DNA of 64,000 nt from Lanius collurio (taxonomy: Eukaryota > Chordata > Aves > Passeriformes > Laniidae), in assembly GCA_020086605.1 (NCBI GenBank), contig JACBWW010000050.1, forward strand, positions 3,221,516 to 3,285,515. Reading direction: 5' to 3'. Positions 49,001 through 60,655 of this stretch are shown piece by piece. The notes beneath the pieces were generated by a model. The model searched no databases. It was not told the origin of the DNA and worked only from the letters and a program-made list of their open reading frames with translations. Within the stretch, counting starts at the first letter, position 1. Every line of letters begins with the position of its first letter. A program made the translations under genes and the position numbers.

Positions 49001-51182
49001 GGAATCTGCCATGGAAATCAGCTGGTTTACTGTGTTCTCTCTAATAATGAGCAAGATGTTGCCTTTGCTAAATCCAGATTACACAGCTGCAATTAGCCCC
49101 GAAGAGCAGAAAGGACAGAGTAATCTCTGATAAGAGGTGAAGTTCTTATGGTGGCCATGATGTTGTTCATGTGGATTTTCAGAGCTGTTCTGGTGCTGAA
49201 TGTCTTATCCTTTTACAGGAGCAGACTTGAAAGATAACTTTTTCCTTTTTTTTCCTGTTTTATTAGTCTATTTAGCTTTCCATAGTCAGTCATTTTTGCC
49301 ACTTAAATACAGAGATTTAATATGTTAAAATACAGAGATTTATAATGGACTGCTCAGCAAGATCCTTGGTATCTTGGTACAGAATATAGATAATTTCAAG
49401 TCATATTCTGTACAGTTTTATTTACTTTGAGGCTATTTTGGCATTAATTTCTTCTGGGTTCAGGGAGCCTCAGCTGTGTAAGTTTGAGCAGCTCTGAACT
49501 GCATCAGAACCATGCGAATGAGCAGGCATTTCATGGATAGGAAGGCCAGAAGCAGAATTTAACTGCACTTGAAAGACCAGAGAGTCCATGACATGGAAGT
49601 CAAAACACCAATAATAGGTGTTTATCCTCAGACATCTGAGTTACTGCCTCAGTTACTTGGTTATTACCTTTGGGACCATCTTTAGTTTTTAGGTTCACTT
49701 CAGTCAGGCCCTTGTGAAGAATTTGGGGCAGTAATCCAGTGCCATGCATGAAGGGAAAGTCACAATTCCTGGTCAGATGTGGATAAAAATAAGATGTAGT
49801 GTTCAGTGAGAATATGGAAATAAGAATGGTAGGAAGTGTAAAAATCTGAATGATGGTTTACTGTTACACTGTGTGAAAGGAGCTGCTGAAAAACATGGAA
49901 CAATTGATTTCAGCTGATAATTAAGGAGATTTTTTGGTTAAGCCTTGGAAGTTTTTGTATTTGAGACCTCTTTAAAAAAAAATCCAGGCCTGATGTAAAA
50001 ACTGTAATGATGGCAATAGACTACATCTCTTGGGAAGCTAATCCTGTAGTTAATTTTCCTCATTCCTAAAAATTTGCACCTCATTTATAACCTGAATTCA
50101 TCTAGTTTTAACCTCTAACTATTGGATCCTATTACAGATTTTTAGACTCAGAGACTTTATTTAATAATCAGTTAATTCCAAGCCCAGACCTTACCCAAAA
50201 TGAACCAAACCTGAATTTCTGTAAGGATCAGAGCTATTAGCTGATTAAAGTCTGACTTACACAATACAGAATTAAAGGCTTTCTACACTGTTGGTACTCT
50301 GAATTCTCCATCCTCTTGCCCATTTTGCCCCCACAGTGACTCTGTGCCTGCTCAGTCCTGTAAGTTCCTTCCCAGCACCCACAGTTGCTCTTTATTTCTT
50401 CCTTTTTAGTCTTTTAAGCAAAGTTTTCATTCACGTGTCGAAGCAGAACACGATGTTTCTAGAATATCACACTTACCAGCATGTGTTTAAAACAGAATTC
50501 AGAAACAGGCAAAGCTGCCTCCTTTCCTTTAAGCCCTTTCCCTACAAACACAGAGGGTCTGGGCTGTGACCTGTGGTGGGTTGGGCACCGTGGTGGCACC
50601 TGGGGGCAGAGTCACAGACTGAACCATAAACCACAATCTCTGGAACCGGATGGAGCTTGGAAAGAGTGGGAGCATTCCCATCACAGGCTTGGCCACAGCC
50701 TTAAACTGCAATGAAATGTGTGTTGGTTGTGGGTTCTTTGTGCTGAAGAGACTTGTGAGTACCTGAACCTCAGCCTGGCAGAATTGCAGTAGCCTTTGCA
50801 GGATTTTATCTGCATAATGATGGTTTGTTGAGGGGATTAAATCAGCTTTCAGAGCATCTGTCTGTGCCAAGCAGCCTCTTCCCTACTGCACATTTGCAGG
50901 GGCTTTAGTTGAGTCAATCCTGTATCATCATCCTCGAGGCCTCACTTGTGTTGCCTTTCACCTCTGGCTCCTGCTTTAACGCCTTTCCCAGCTCCTTCAC
51001 GTGTCACCTCAAGCCAGCGATGTGTCAATGATTTTCATGTTTTAGCTACTCATGAACGTGTTTATTATTTTAAATCATTGACCCCCATCCTGTGGATATT
51101 TATTTTGTTATTAGTATTTTAAGTAAATATGGTTTTTCTTGATGTGTTAGACAAATGATTTTTAGAGTTTAAATGTACATTT

Positions 51183-51218
51183 ACAGACATGTTTGCCATT
51201 ACAGACATGTTTGCCATT
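51183..51218 (+). repeat. 18-bp direct tandem duplication
   Basis: ACAGACATGTTTGCCATT occurs twice in immediate succession without a change. Confidence 0.93.
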
Positions 51219-51978
51219 AACATGGCTTAGATTGTTAGAGCTACTCACAATGTTTTAAATTACCAACTTTACGTTAGAAAGGTGGGATATTTCTGTCCAT
51301 TCCGATTGGAAATGGGTGGTGTTGTGTCCCATACCCCATTTTATGAGGCAAACCCAAAACGAAGGAGCATGCAGAGGAGCTTTCCAAGATGCAGACCTGT
51401 GGCATGGAGCAGCACCTGCCTTTAGCAGATGGCAGAGGGCCGTGGGCTGTTCCTGCGCTGGGTGACGGCCAAGGCAGCTCCAGCTGGGACATCACCGCCT
51501 TTTCCTTACAAAATGTGCCGTCCTTTTCTAGAATCCATTCGAACGCATGTGCTGACATCATTCCCTCCCTGCCCAGATTTAGCAATGCCTCCTGAGAGCC
51601 CGGCGCTGGCAGCGATGGTTTTTTAGATGATTTCATGCGGTGCACGGACGGGCTGAGGCCACCCGGGCGCTGCCAGCAGCCCACCAGCCTGGCCCCCCTG
51701 CGCTCGCCATGGGCGAGGGGAGGCTGCCCTGCCCTGCCCACACCGTGTCCGGTGGGATCGTTGGGAAGCAGAGGGAACGTACGAGCGGCCGTAGGGGCTG
51801 GGAGGCCGCTCCCTCCCAGCTGCGCAGCGCACAGGGATGCGCTGTGAGCTGGGATTCAGCAGCCAAAGCCCAGCACAGAAGTGATGGAGGGCAGCAGGGT
51901 GGGAGCCCGGCTCTCCGCGCTCACCATTGGTTTCTTATTACGGCATTCTCCCCCGAGAGGCTCCCGGTGCCCAGGCAC

Positions 51979-52020
51979 CCCCTCCTCCTCCTCCTCCTCC
52001 TCTTTCTCCTCCTCCTGCTC
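51979..52020 (+). repeat. CCT/CTC trinucleotide microsatellite
   Basis: A slightly interrupted run of CCT triplets inside the CpG-rich block. Such purine/pyrimidine-asymmetric tracts are common near promoters and are likely length-variable. Confidence 0.85.
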
Positions 52021-52172
52021 CCAGCCCCCTCTTTCCCACCCCTTCGTGTCTGGTGCTCAGCGAGCGGTCACGGAGCAGGGATTGCAATGAGCTCATCCCT
52101 TTCTGTGGGCAGCCCCAGCGGTGCCCGGGCTGCGCTGCCCCTGCTGCGGCCGCAGCCGGCCCCCGCACCCCG

Positions 52173-52267
52173 CCAGGGCCGCTGAGCCCCTCCAGGGCCG
52201 CTGAGCCCCGCCAGGGCCGCTGAGCCCCGCCAGGGCCGCTGAGCCCCGCCAGGGCCGCTGAGCCCCG
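52173..52267 (+). repeat. 19-bp GC-rich minisatellite, five copies
   Basis: Unit CCAGGGCCGCTGAGCCCCG starts at 52173, 52192, 52211, 52230 and 52249. The copies are identical apart from a T for the last G of the first unit, which suggests a recent or length-variable array. Each unit has two CpGs. It sits at the 3' edge of the CpG-rich block, about 320 bases before the alternative start codon. Confidence 0.95.
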
Positions 52268-52586
52268 CCGCTCCCCCAGCCCGCCTGCCCTGCGCTCCTC
52301 CTCTGCCATTTTCCTGCTTTTTATGTGCATTTTTAGATCCATGTTTTCTCTGGTTTGTTTTTCAAATCTCCTTCGGACTCTGTCTGAGCCAGCAAGGTGG
52401 ATCATATTTTTCCTCGATTCTTAGCAAAGATGCTTTTCTCCTCCTGAGAGGCTCAGGGGCGTTGCTGGAGCAGCCATCCAAAGCCATTCCAGAGACTGGA
52501 GGCTGGCACTGCTAATCTTGCACTTTTGGAAATTGCCGTTCACAAAGCCTGTTCTTCTCACTCTGGATACTCTCTACTTACTGCTC

Positions 52587-52754
52587 ATGGAAGAGGGGGT
52601 ACCTTGCAAAAGCCCGGCTGCCAAGCTCACCCCACCTGCCAAGAAGTCCCAGGACATGCACGACGAGAGGAGCAAGCTGGTGAATGAATACGCGTGTCGG
52701 GTGCTGGAACTTCTGGGCATGGGGCATCGCCTCTTTGTGCCTCGGCTGCTTGCG
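52587..52754 (+). CDS. RABGAP1L: RABGAP1L alternative first coding exon (short isoform)
   Basis: An ATG at 52587 opens 56 codons, MEEGVPCKSPAAKLTPPAKK then SQDMHDERSKLVNEYACRVL and ELLGMGHRLFVPRLLA, ending at GCG|GTGAGA in phase 0. The exon at 57600 also begins in phase 0, so splicing gives ...VPRLLA-TSKEDLLQ.... From memory a short human RABGAP1L isoform has the same architecture, with KLVNEYACRVLELLGMGHRLFVPRLLA-like residues before TSKED; I infer homology. No Met precedes this one in the frame back to about 52518, and the start has G at +4 but no purine at -3. A CpG-rich block lies just upstream. The short product would lack the arginine and glutamine fingers and so should have no Rab-GAP activity, keeping only the end of the TBC domain and the coiled coil. 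Confidence 0.82.
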
Positions 52755-55700
52755 GTGAGATCACCTTTTCATGAAATTAATTCGTTGGGAATTTGCCATT
52801 CTCCCTCCCAACCCTGCCTCTGCCCCCAAGAGGGATGAGAGGGCTCTTATTTTTTCCTCTCAGCTTCTCATAATCCATCTGCTAAGCACCAAGTCCTTCT
52901 TTCTGACGTTAGCTCGGGGAGGGTGGACACTAGTCCTGCTAATGGGGACCGGTGCCACTCCTTTACTAGCTCGAAGGATCCTCATCCTGAGCTGAATTAT
53001 AAAAAAAAAATCTTCCCTAAATCCTTGAGTGCTTTTGTTCTCAGTCCTGTAATGATTCCAGATAAGCGGTGTGCCCAGTCACCTTCTAGGTACTGACGCA
53101 AAGTGCATTAATGCTCAGCATTTCAGATTTTATCCTTTTGACATCACAGGTTGGCTTTAAAGACTCATCAGAAATGAAGCTGTGTTGGTGCATTGTGGCT
53201 TTCGGCTGTTTGTGTCTTTGATTTTGGAAAGGCAGTATGTATAAAAGTTGAAAATACCTGTGTAGAATGATGTGGGAAATAAATTGTTGAGGCTGTTTTC
53301 ATCCATCCTAGCAAATGCTGTCTGTGTGGGGGGTGCCTGCAGTTGGTGTGCCATGTTGTGGCACAGAGAACATGCTTTTATCATTTCTCCTGCTGTACAA
53401 AGCAACCTCAAACCCACGAAACCACGGCAAATCTGGGAGTCAGTGCCTAGTCCTGGCTGTGTCTGCTCTGTAACCACGCCTGGCTGCAGCTCAGAGCATC
53501 GCTCACCGCATGGCCTGGCACAGCAGCGTGGCATTTTTGTGTGATCCATGGGAAGGCAGTCCCTTCCTGATCCCCCTCCTGTCCTGTGGTGCCTTTCCTT
53601 TATTCCCATAGCTCTGTTGTGGTTACACCCAGTGACCTGTCAGTGTTTTCCTACTGCTGAGCCCATCTGTGCTCCACAGCATTCCCAGAAATCCGTGTGC
53701 TCTGCGTGTTACAGCCTGTTCAAACAGTACCAAAGCGTGGGGAGTTGGACCACCGTGTCCCTGCCCTGGGAGGTGCCAAATAAAAACCAACAATCCACAA
53801 ACTCCTCCATGGCTATGGTGCAGCTGGATTTGGGGATCTACAGTCACTTGTAGCATTGAGTCTGGTCCTTGATGATGCGTGCTTTGAGCTGTCGGCTGTG
53901 TTATCATTATTCCAGCTATCTCCCAGCGTATCAAAACACTCCTCCTGCTGCTGGTTTCTTGGGCAAGGGATGCCAAATCCCTCTGGATTGTGCTGAGATG
54001 GGCTGTAAGGAAGGCAGAGACAAAACCACCAAGCTCTTTTTCACTTGACTTAATCAGGCTTTGTAGCAGACCCTCCAGGTGGAGAACACCAGGCAGTTTC
54101 ACATCCCTCATCTCCCAGACAGTTTGGCTTTGCTGAGTGGTGTAGGATTGTTTATTAAAATAGAAAGAAAAAGTGTGAAAAAGGCAAAATATTACAAATA
54201 GTGCTTTGTGTTATGAGACTTGACTTGTGGAGCCAGTGTGATTCCCTGTCAGGTTTGATTAGCTGAGTATACCTCTCCTGACATACATCCCTTTTGACAC
54301 ACACCTTTCTCAGAAAGGAGAGACTGTGTTCTGATAATATATTAAAAATGAAAAGTCTCTGAGGACCAAGAATTTGTACTTTAATCAGAACTGAAGATCC
54401 TTCAAAATATCAGTGTTTCATAAAATTAAGAACTCTTTTTTTTTTCAACGTGCCTGGCTTCTCTCTCTGCTGTGGGTTGGGGATAAATGCCTGGGCTGGG
54501 TACATTATGTGTCACTGCAGTGTTATGTGATAAATACAACCTAAAACCTTCATGCCAGTCTTAGAAAAATTCTGGTCACCTCCTCACCTGAGCACACTTT
54601 TGGGCAGGTAGAACAGCACCTGTTCTGGGGGGTTTCCACCCAGAGTGGGTGAAGCCAGGAGATTTTCTTACCTGGATGCATCAGTTCTTTATGTGGCAGA
54701 ATGAACTTTGCCACACAAGTTTGGAGCTACAAAGAAAGGCAGGGGTGAGGTGTTGAGCAGGGGGAAATCCCTGAGTGTGCCCAAGATCAGTGCTGTGTTT
54801 GGGGATCCAAACTCTCTGCCCACAGACCCAGAGGAGGTTTTTTTCCACGGCATTTTTTTTGTACCAGTGTGTTACAGAGAGCACAGATTTTATTTAGGGA
54901 GAGAAGTGTTTGTTATCATAGCTGGACAGGAGAGATGCCAGCAAAGGAGTTGTTTGTTGTATTGCTCTGGAAGTGTGTTCTGATTTACTGCAGCACACAG
55001 CTTTGTCCACCACACATCTCCAGGCCTGGAGCATGAGTTTATCCAGCCCAGAAGGTCAGGATCATCCTCTGGGAGCCCCTGAGCAGCTGCCAGGTGTGTG
55101 GCTCATGAGAAAGGGCAGCACAGAGCAGTGTGCCCCACACAGCACTGCAGTCTGGGGTGGGAATCAACAGCTTGTGGGCCTTCATTTTACACTGCATCCC
55201 TTCTCTGAGAGGGTAAAACCCCATCTGTGTGTTACAGGCATTAAACAGAAATAGAAACTCTTCTATTATAGGTATTTATGTGTATCAATACTAGGTTCTG
55301 AAAAATTGGAGGATGCTCACAAACATTTTGAATTTTCCAGAAGCAAATTTAATAGCATGGCCAGGTTCTTCTCAGTCTTAACTTCTTGGCCTCATTTCTG
55401 ACACATGTTCATTAAAGTGTAAAACAGGTGGTTTTTTATGCTCACTGATACGCTACAGAAATGTAAACATATACCTAAATTTCTGTGGAAATTAGTAATT
55501 TTTATCTGTTTGTATGGAGGAAGAACTGAATCAAGGAAGTGCAGTGTGGTTCATCCAAAATCTCTTGTGCTGTGTTACTTCCCAGCTGGGAATAGGAGTT
55601 TTGGTTGATAGAGTCAGTAATAAATGAGGCTGCAGAATTAATAATTGAAGATAGAGGAATTAAATTAAAGAAAAAAAAAAACACCATGGCTTTCCCCTTT

Positions 55701-57044
55701 GCCTTAATCACAGTTTCCTACCTATTTTGGGGAAAGCAGTAGGAACATTATTTGCTAAAAATAAAAATTAAAGAATTAACATTGTTTAAGTCTCTCAAAT
55801 TCTGTTCTTACTTTTTGAACTTTTGCTATTTTTCCAAAGTTTACCTTTAGATTTGAAAGCTTTGCCAATGCTTTTGGGAAAGGGCTTGTCCTCATTTTCA
55901 ATTAATCCATTGAAGATAATTTTATGACTATATTGAAATACTTAACTCCTGTGGGAAGGACATTTGAGAACATGTTTAGTCAAACCCTAGAAGGCAAACT
56001 GAGCCTTTGGGTCATAGGACTGAGTTTCCTTGTTTGCCTGCGTTTAAAGATAGATTTTAATCAAAAATATGTTTGTTTAGAAATAACATCTAGAATAATA
56101 AAAACTTTCCCAAAGTTCCCAAATGCTCAAAAATGCAGTGCAGCTGCCAAACTTCAGTGATGAGCTCTTAAACTTACAGGTGGTTTAGTAAGAGGAACCA
56201 GCTGTTGAGAAATCAGCTGTTGGTGAGTTTTGGGAGTTGAGTGACTTCAACCAAGGATTTACAAATCTCTGCCTCTCAAATAGCTACCAAAAGTTTCCAG
56301 AGATACCTTTATGATTTATTGATTAAAGTCACCAAGTGTCAAGAAATGTAAATCTTAGGATGCCAAAATTTCTACTTTTCACATTTTTTCATGTGATTTT
56401 AATAGTGAAAGTAGTATTTTGATGAACAGATGATTTTAAAGAATTGGAAATATTCAGTGAAGTAGAAGGAGCTGACGAGCCTGGGCTCTGTCACTCATTT
56501 AACCAACCTGTACAATGTGATGGTTTGCAGTTTTCATAACTATAGTCTTAGTCCAGCAAACTCTGCTAGAGTAGTTCTTTTTTTCCATGATCTTATGGGA
56601 TTTTCATTGACTACAGATTTTTCAGCACTGAAAAGTTGAACTTGTCAATGGTTACAGTTTATTAAGTGTAATTTGTTGGGGACTATTAAAAATAGTATTG
56701 TAACACTGATTCAAGCAGAGGGCTAGGGAAATTAAAGCTGATTTAAAATGTTTTACATAGAATTGCCATTTTCTGATGCATTCTTCTTTTTTTTTTTCTT
56801 TGCTTATTTTTAAATGTGCTGTAAAAATAAAGGGTGGGTGCATCAGCATTTACAGGGTTATTCAATGGTTGATTATTACCATTTTTGAAGGGTTTTTTTC
56901 TCCTTTGATTTCTAAAAGGAATTCCAAACCTGTCAATGCATTATGTTAATTTAAGGAAAACAGATTAAATACAAAGATTTTTTTTAAAAAAAGTCTAGTT
57001 GGGATATCTAGGAGGAACCCATGCTTCTGCAGTTCTGGGTAAGT

Positions 57045-57100
57045 GGTTGGGCTCTGATCTTAGAGGGCTTTTCCAGCCTTCAGGATTCAGTGATCCTGTG
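57045..57100 (+). repeat. CR1 LINE 3' end fragment
   Basis: GATCTTAGAGGGCTTTTCCA then CAGTGATCCTGTGA is a short, worn CR1 tail some 500 bases before the exon at 57600. Confidence 0.7.
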
Positions 57101-57349
57101 AAACCTTTGCTGCTTTTCCACCACGGTCATACCCACTGAACTTCCCTGGAAGCCCTTGGTGTCCAGCAGGGTTTGGCAGTGGTGCTGGGCATGGCCAGCT
57201 GTTCCCACCACCCTCAGCACCTGCCCACAGCCAGCCCTGCGGGGATGGTGCAGTGCTCTGGCCTCAGCTGTGGCAGGAGCGTTCATACCCTCAGGAGAAC
57301 CCCCCAGAAGTGGGGTGTTGGCACAGGGGCTGTAACTCACTGGGTACCA

Positions 57350-57358
57350 NNNNNNNNN
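57350..57358. other. Assembly gap of nine N
   Basis: Nine undetermined bases between GGGTACCA and TATAGAAGG. The true gap size is unknown; frames crossing it are meaningless. Confidence 1.
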
Positions 57359-57599
57359 TATAGAAGGATAAAATCCATTCCCATGTTGCAGTCCTCTGTG
57401 CTGCCCTGCCTAGGGTGCCTTGGGTAGGTTTAGCCTCTGTTTTATGAAGCAGAGTTAAGAGAGCTGATTTCAAGGAGGATGATTTTGAGCTAATGTGAAT
57501 ATTGGTGGTCTGGAATGCATCCAGTGAATGACAAATCAAGTAGAAGAGCATGACTGCATGTTCCCAGGGTTTACTGTAGTTCCCTGTGTTTAATTGCAG

Positions 57600-57728
57600 A
57601 CCTCCAAAGAGGACCTTCTACAAGCTGATTTTGAAGGAGCTTTAAAATTCTTCAGAGTTCAGCTGCCCAAGAGGTACAGAGCTGAGGAGAACGCCCGGAG
57701 ACTCATGGAACAAGCTTGCAATATTAAG
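57600..57728 (+). CDS. RABGAP1L: RABGAP1L internal exon, end of TBC domain
   Basis: The exon encodes 43 residues, TSKEDLLQADFEGALKFFRV then QLPKRYRAEENARRLMEQAC and NIK. Boundaries are TTTAATTGCAG| and AAG|GTAAGG, phase 0 on both sides. This is the C-terminal edge of the TBC region; LLQADFEGALKFFRVQLPKR and EENARRLMEQACNIK match RABGAP1L (RABGAP1 has LLLTDFEGALKF and ENAKKLMELACNMK as I recall). It is the common splice partner of the full-length transcript (from 40538) and, by inference, of the alternative first exon (from 52754). The next exon, expected to begin the long coiled coil, was not found in the remaining 6.3 kb. Confidence 0.95.
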
Positions 57729-57929
57729 GTAAGGATGGACTTTGTTGCTTCTCATTCACCTGGAATTTGTACAGGAAGAGCAAAATGCAACGTTAAGAAT
57801 GGCAGCAGCATGTGGCAAGTAAAGGAATTAAATCATTATTTTATTGCTTTTTATATGTGTTTGTGTAATTACATGCACACCTTCTGTTTTTAAAGAAAGT
57901 GAATCTGTGACCTTTTCTCTCTTTGTCTG

Positions 57930-58090
57930 CTTGGGTACAGGCTAATAATTAAAACAGAAAAGCAGTGCATTATCAACAAACAATTACCAGAACTCACTAA
58001 TTCGTTGTTTTATAAACAGTGATTGCACTAAACCAATTAATCACCGTATGATAATCATGCAAACAAAGCTCAGATATTATTTGTTTTGCT
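57930..58090. promoter_or_regulatory. Candidate conserved non-coding element
   Basis: Dense homeodomain/POU-like words: CTAATAATTAAAAC, TCACTAATTCGTTG, CCAATTAATCA (58033-58043), TGATAATCATGCAAAC with an octamer-like ATGCAAAC (58057-58064). It lies about 200 bases after the last TBC exon. Proposed on texture alone. Confidence 0.35.
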
Positions 58091-59704
58091 CAGAAGCTGT
58101 TTGTCTGCTGAGTGCTGCATAGAATATGTTTGAATTGGGGTAGAAATTAGTTTTGTTTGTATATCAAGCTTACCAAGGCAGAATGTGTTTTTAAATTCTA
58201 CCTTACCCAAGATTCTGCTGTCAGAAGTCACGCTACTCTGAAGGTATTGACTACAAGTGTTGGACTTAAACCAAATTAGAGAAGCCTGACTGTGAGCTGT
58301 TGAGGATGGAAATCTGTTTAAAATGGCTGCAGAGGTTCATAAAGCCATCATTTGGAAGGTCTGGGATTTTTTGGTTTTGTTGGAATATGTCTCACTGTGG
58401 AGGGGCTTAATGTTTGATCTTGGAGAGAAAGTGTTTTTGTGATTTCTTGGAATGTGAGCTCTGATGGGAAGTGCATGTTTGGTGTGTCCCAGTGATACAT
58501 GGAGAACATCCCACCAGGAAGAATGTTCCTCCAACACTCTGCCTCTTTTTATCTCTCTCAATGTATTTGTTAACTCCCCTTGTGCTGCTTAATTTCATCG
58601 TTTATTAAGCAAGGGCTTTTTCCCTTCTGGTTAAAACACTGATCTTATGAAAGAATAGGTCTTGCCATCCCAATGTTTATTCCAGCCAAGGAAAAGAGGA
58701 TCTGTGCAAACATTTTAGTAAAATTGGACATGAATTTCAACCGTGCTGCTGAAAGAGACTATTTGTGAGTACAAAGCTGCAGTTCAGTGTTTAGTATTTG
58801 GTCCTCTGCTTGGTTGTTGAAAATGAGTCATGTAAGGACTTTGTGAGTACAGGAGAATTATCTGTATGCTGTTTACTCAGTGTGTGTTTTCTGATGGGAG
58901 GTTGAAGTAGAAGTCTTCATGGTACTTGTTGGAAGAGCTATTTGTCGATTTGCTCGTGCCTTTCTCCTTTTCCTGTGCAATATATTGTATGCCACATGAT
59001 GTCATTTGTCAGTGGTTTTTCATTTGGTACTGGATGTGATGTTCTTTATTTGGGGGGGTATTTCTAAATGCACCTGAGGCAGATGCTCAGTGCTTAGGGT
59101 TCAGCACCTGGGGCCAGTTCTAAGCAGAATATGACATTCTGAGCTGTTTGTTGACATGAAGGGCAAGGATTTGACAGCGAAATCACTGCTTACACAGGAT
59201 TTCACACACTCTGGGTTCTGGGTAAGGGAAAAGCTCAGGTCAGAGTGTAGCAAACAGGGAGTCAAGTCACTCCCTTGTGTGTTAGAGAATTACGTGAGGA
59301 TTAGTAGGAATTACTGAAAAGGAGGGAGAATTCAGAGCCGAGACAAGACCTGGGGTTATCAGGGGTGGGAAGAAGTAGGTTGAAGTCACCTCCTGCTGTG
59401 GCAGGAACAGCCTGCTCTTGTATAATTAGGGAGCTGCTAACTCCCAGAGTGTACAGCTCATTCTGTAAAAGACCTCAAGAGCTTCATGGGAGGAAACTCA
59501 AACTTACATTGAATGTGGCTGTGTCCACACCCTTGTCACAGTGCCACTCGTCCCCATGGTCACGTTGCTCCCTGACACCGGAGCACGTGTCTGGCCATGG
59601 TTGCTGGTGTGGGATGAGGGTGAGGGGCAGTGGCTGTGGAGTCCTCAGTGTGTCCTGGGGTCCTCTTCATTGATGGCAATAAACTGGCTTTTGGACATGT
59701 TTTT

Positions 59705-59888
59705 TGTACTCTCTTGGAGGAAGAGGATGATGTTGGCCAAGGAGGTTCTGGAATCTCCATCTGTGGAGATACTCAAAACACAGATTGCCCTGAGTGAGCT
59801 GCTCTAGGTCACCCTCCTTCCAAGGGCTGCTTTAGACAAGATGTTCTCCAGAGATCACTTCCAACCTAAACTAGTCCATGACTCCATA
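59705..59888 (+). repeat. CR1 LINE 3' region
   Basis: GGAGGTTCTGGAATCTCCAT, GTGGAGATACTCAAAACACA, GAGCTGCTCTAGGTCACCCT, CCAGAGATCACTTCCAACCT and a decayed tail CATGACTCCATAA. Standard avian CR1 3' region, sense orientation. Confidence 0.88.
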
Positions 59889-60569
59889 ATTATTTGTTAT
59901 AACGATTGTATTTGTTTACCAGCAGGTGCTAAGGATTGCAGGAGCTGACGTGCTCAAACAGGAAATTGTAGTCTTGGTCATCATCAGTGGTGGAGTCCCA
60001 GGGACTGCAGAGGTTGGGTGAAGAGCAGTTGTCTGTCTTGTTGAATGCAACAAAACCTATTGAGAAAAAGGCCAGAGCAGACCCTTAAACATGCTTTTTT
60101 GTGCTCTACAAAGAGGCACTGTGTGTCCTTCCACTGCTTGTGGGCTGTATTAGTACTTGTGGACTAAAGAGTAGATAGTTTTAGAGCAAATATTACACAG
60201 TAAGTTAAAGGAAGATCTTCAAATTTTTCAGCTGATTACAGAGGCATAAAAAACCTAAAAACAGAAGTGTGCTGTGGCCAGGCTTCATAGTGAGTTATAT
60301 CTTTTCCAGTGTTTCCTTTATTTTTGTTCCCACATTACTGCAAAACAAAATAGGAGTTTAATGTGTAATAAACAATCCATCTCTCCTTGCTTGCTTTTTT
60401 CTTGAGCTTTAGCTGAGCTAGTTCTAGTCCTGCTGAAGACAAATTTAAAATGACTTGATGTTTTTTCGCCTTAATTTCACAACTTTTTAGTTGAGTTCAG
60501 CATGTAACCCTTGGATTTTGAAGCTGTTGTATTGGACATAGTTTTATTGTACTGCTTTTAAAACAAAAA

Positions 60570-60655
60570 GGATTACTGTCTATCTTTCTTTCAAGAGTTA
60601 CATCTGCAAATAGGATTGGTGTCTATCTTTCTTTCAGGAGTTAGATCTGCAAATA
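60570..60655 (+). repeat. 43-bp tandem duplication
   Basis: Two abutting copies, starting GGATTACTGTCTATCTTTC (60570) and GGATTGGTGTCTATCTTTC (60613), differing at about four positions. Confidence 0.92.

Larger units (their letters stand above)
51640..52320 (+). promoter_or_regulatory. CpG-rich block, probable internal RABGAP1L promoter
   Basis: Against an AT-rich intron background this stretch is strikingly rich in G, C and CpG (for example CACCCGGGCGC, GAGCGGCCGT, CTGCGGCCGCAGCCGG). It ends about 270 bases before the alternative first coding exon, in the right place and orientation for a CpG-island promoter and 5' untranslated region. No TATA box is obvious, as usual for such promoters. 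The exact start site, and whether an untranslated exon is spliced out between the block and 52587, cannot be told from sequence. Overlapping long open frames on both strands (up to 181 codons) are a by-product of high GC with few stop codons. Confidence 0.72.
40539..57599 (+). other. RABGAP1L intron, 17.1 kb, with internal promoter
   Basis: Contains a solo LTR (41311-41975), CR1 pieces (42043-42095, 44430-44712, 48340-49000, 57045-57100), the CpG-rich block and alternative first exon (51640-52754), and a 9-N gap. In 42100-44430, 44715-48340, 49000-51180 and 52760-57040 I see no gene or nameable repeat; several open frames of 130-170 codons there have no recognisable protein features. Confidence 0.75.

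Noticed and set aside
51640..52185. A 181-codon open frame (longest in the window)
   Set aside because: It lies in a CpG-rich block where stops are rare, is proline/serine low-complexity with parallel open frames in all readings, and has no splice or homology support.
53623..54111. A 162-codon minus-strand open frame
   Set aside because: I looked for a transposon or retroviral protein and recognised no motif; left unannotated.
27553..57599. A nested intronless GPCR gene (GPR52 lies within a RABGAP1L intron in mammals)
   Set aside because: No open frame of the needed length (about 360 codons) exists in these introns; it must lie in another intron or elsewhere.
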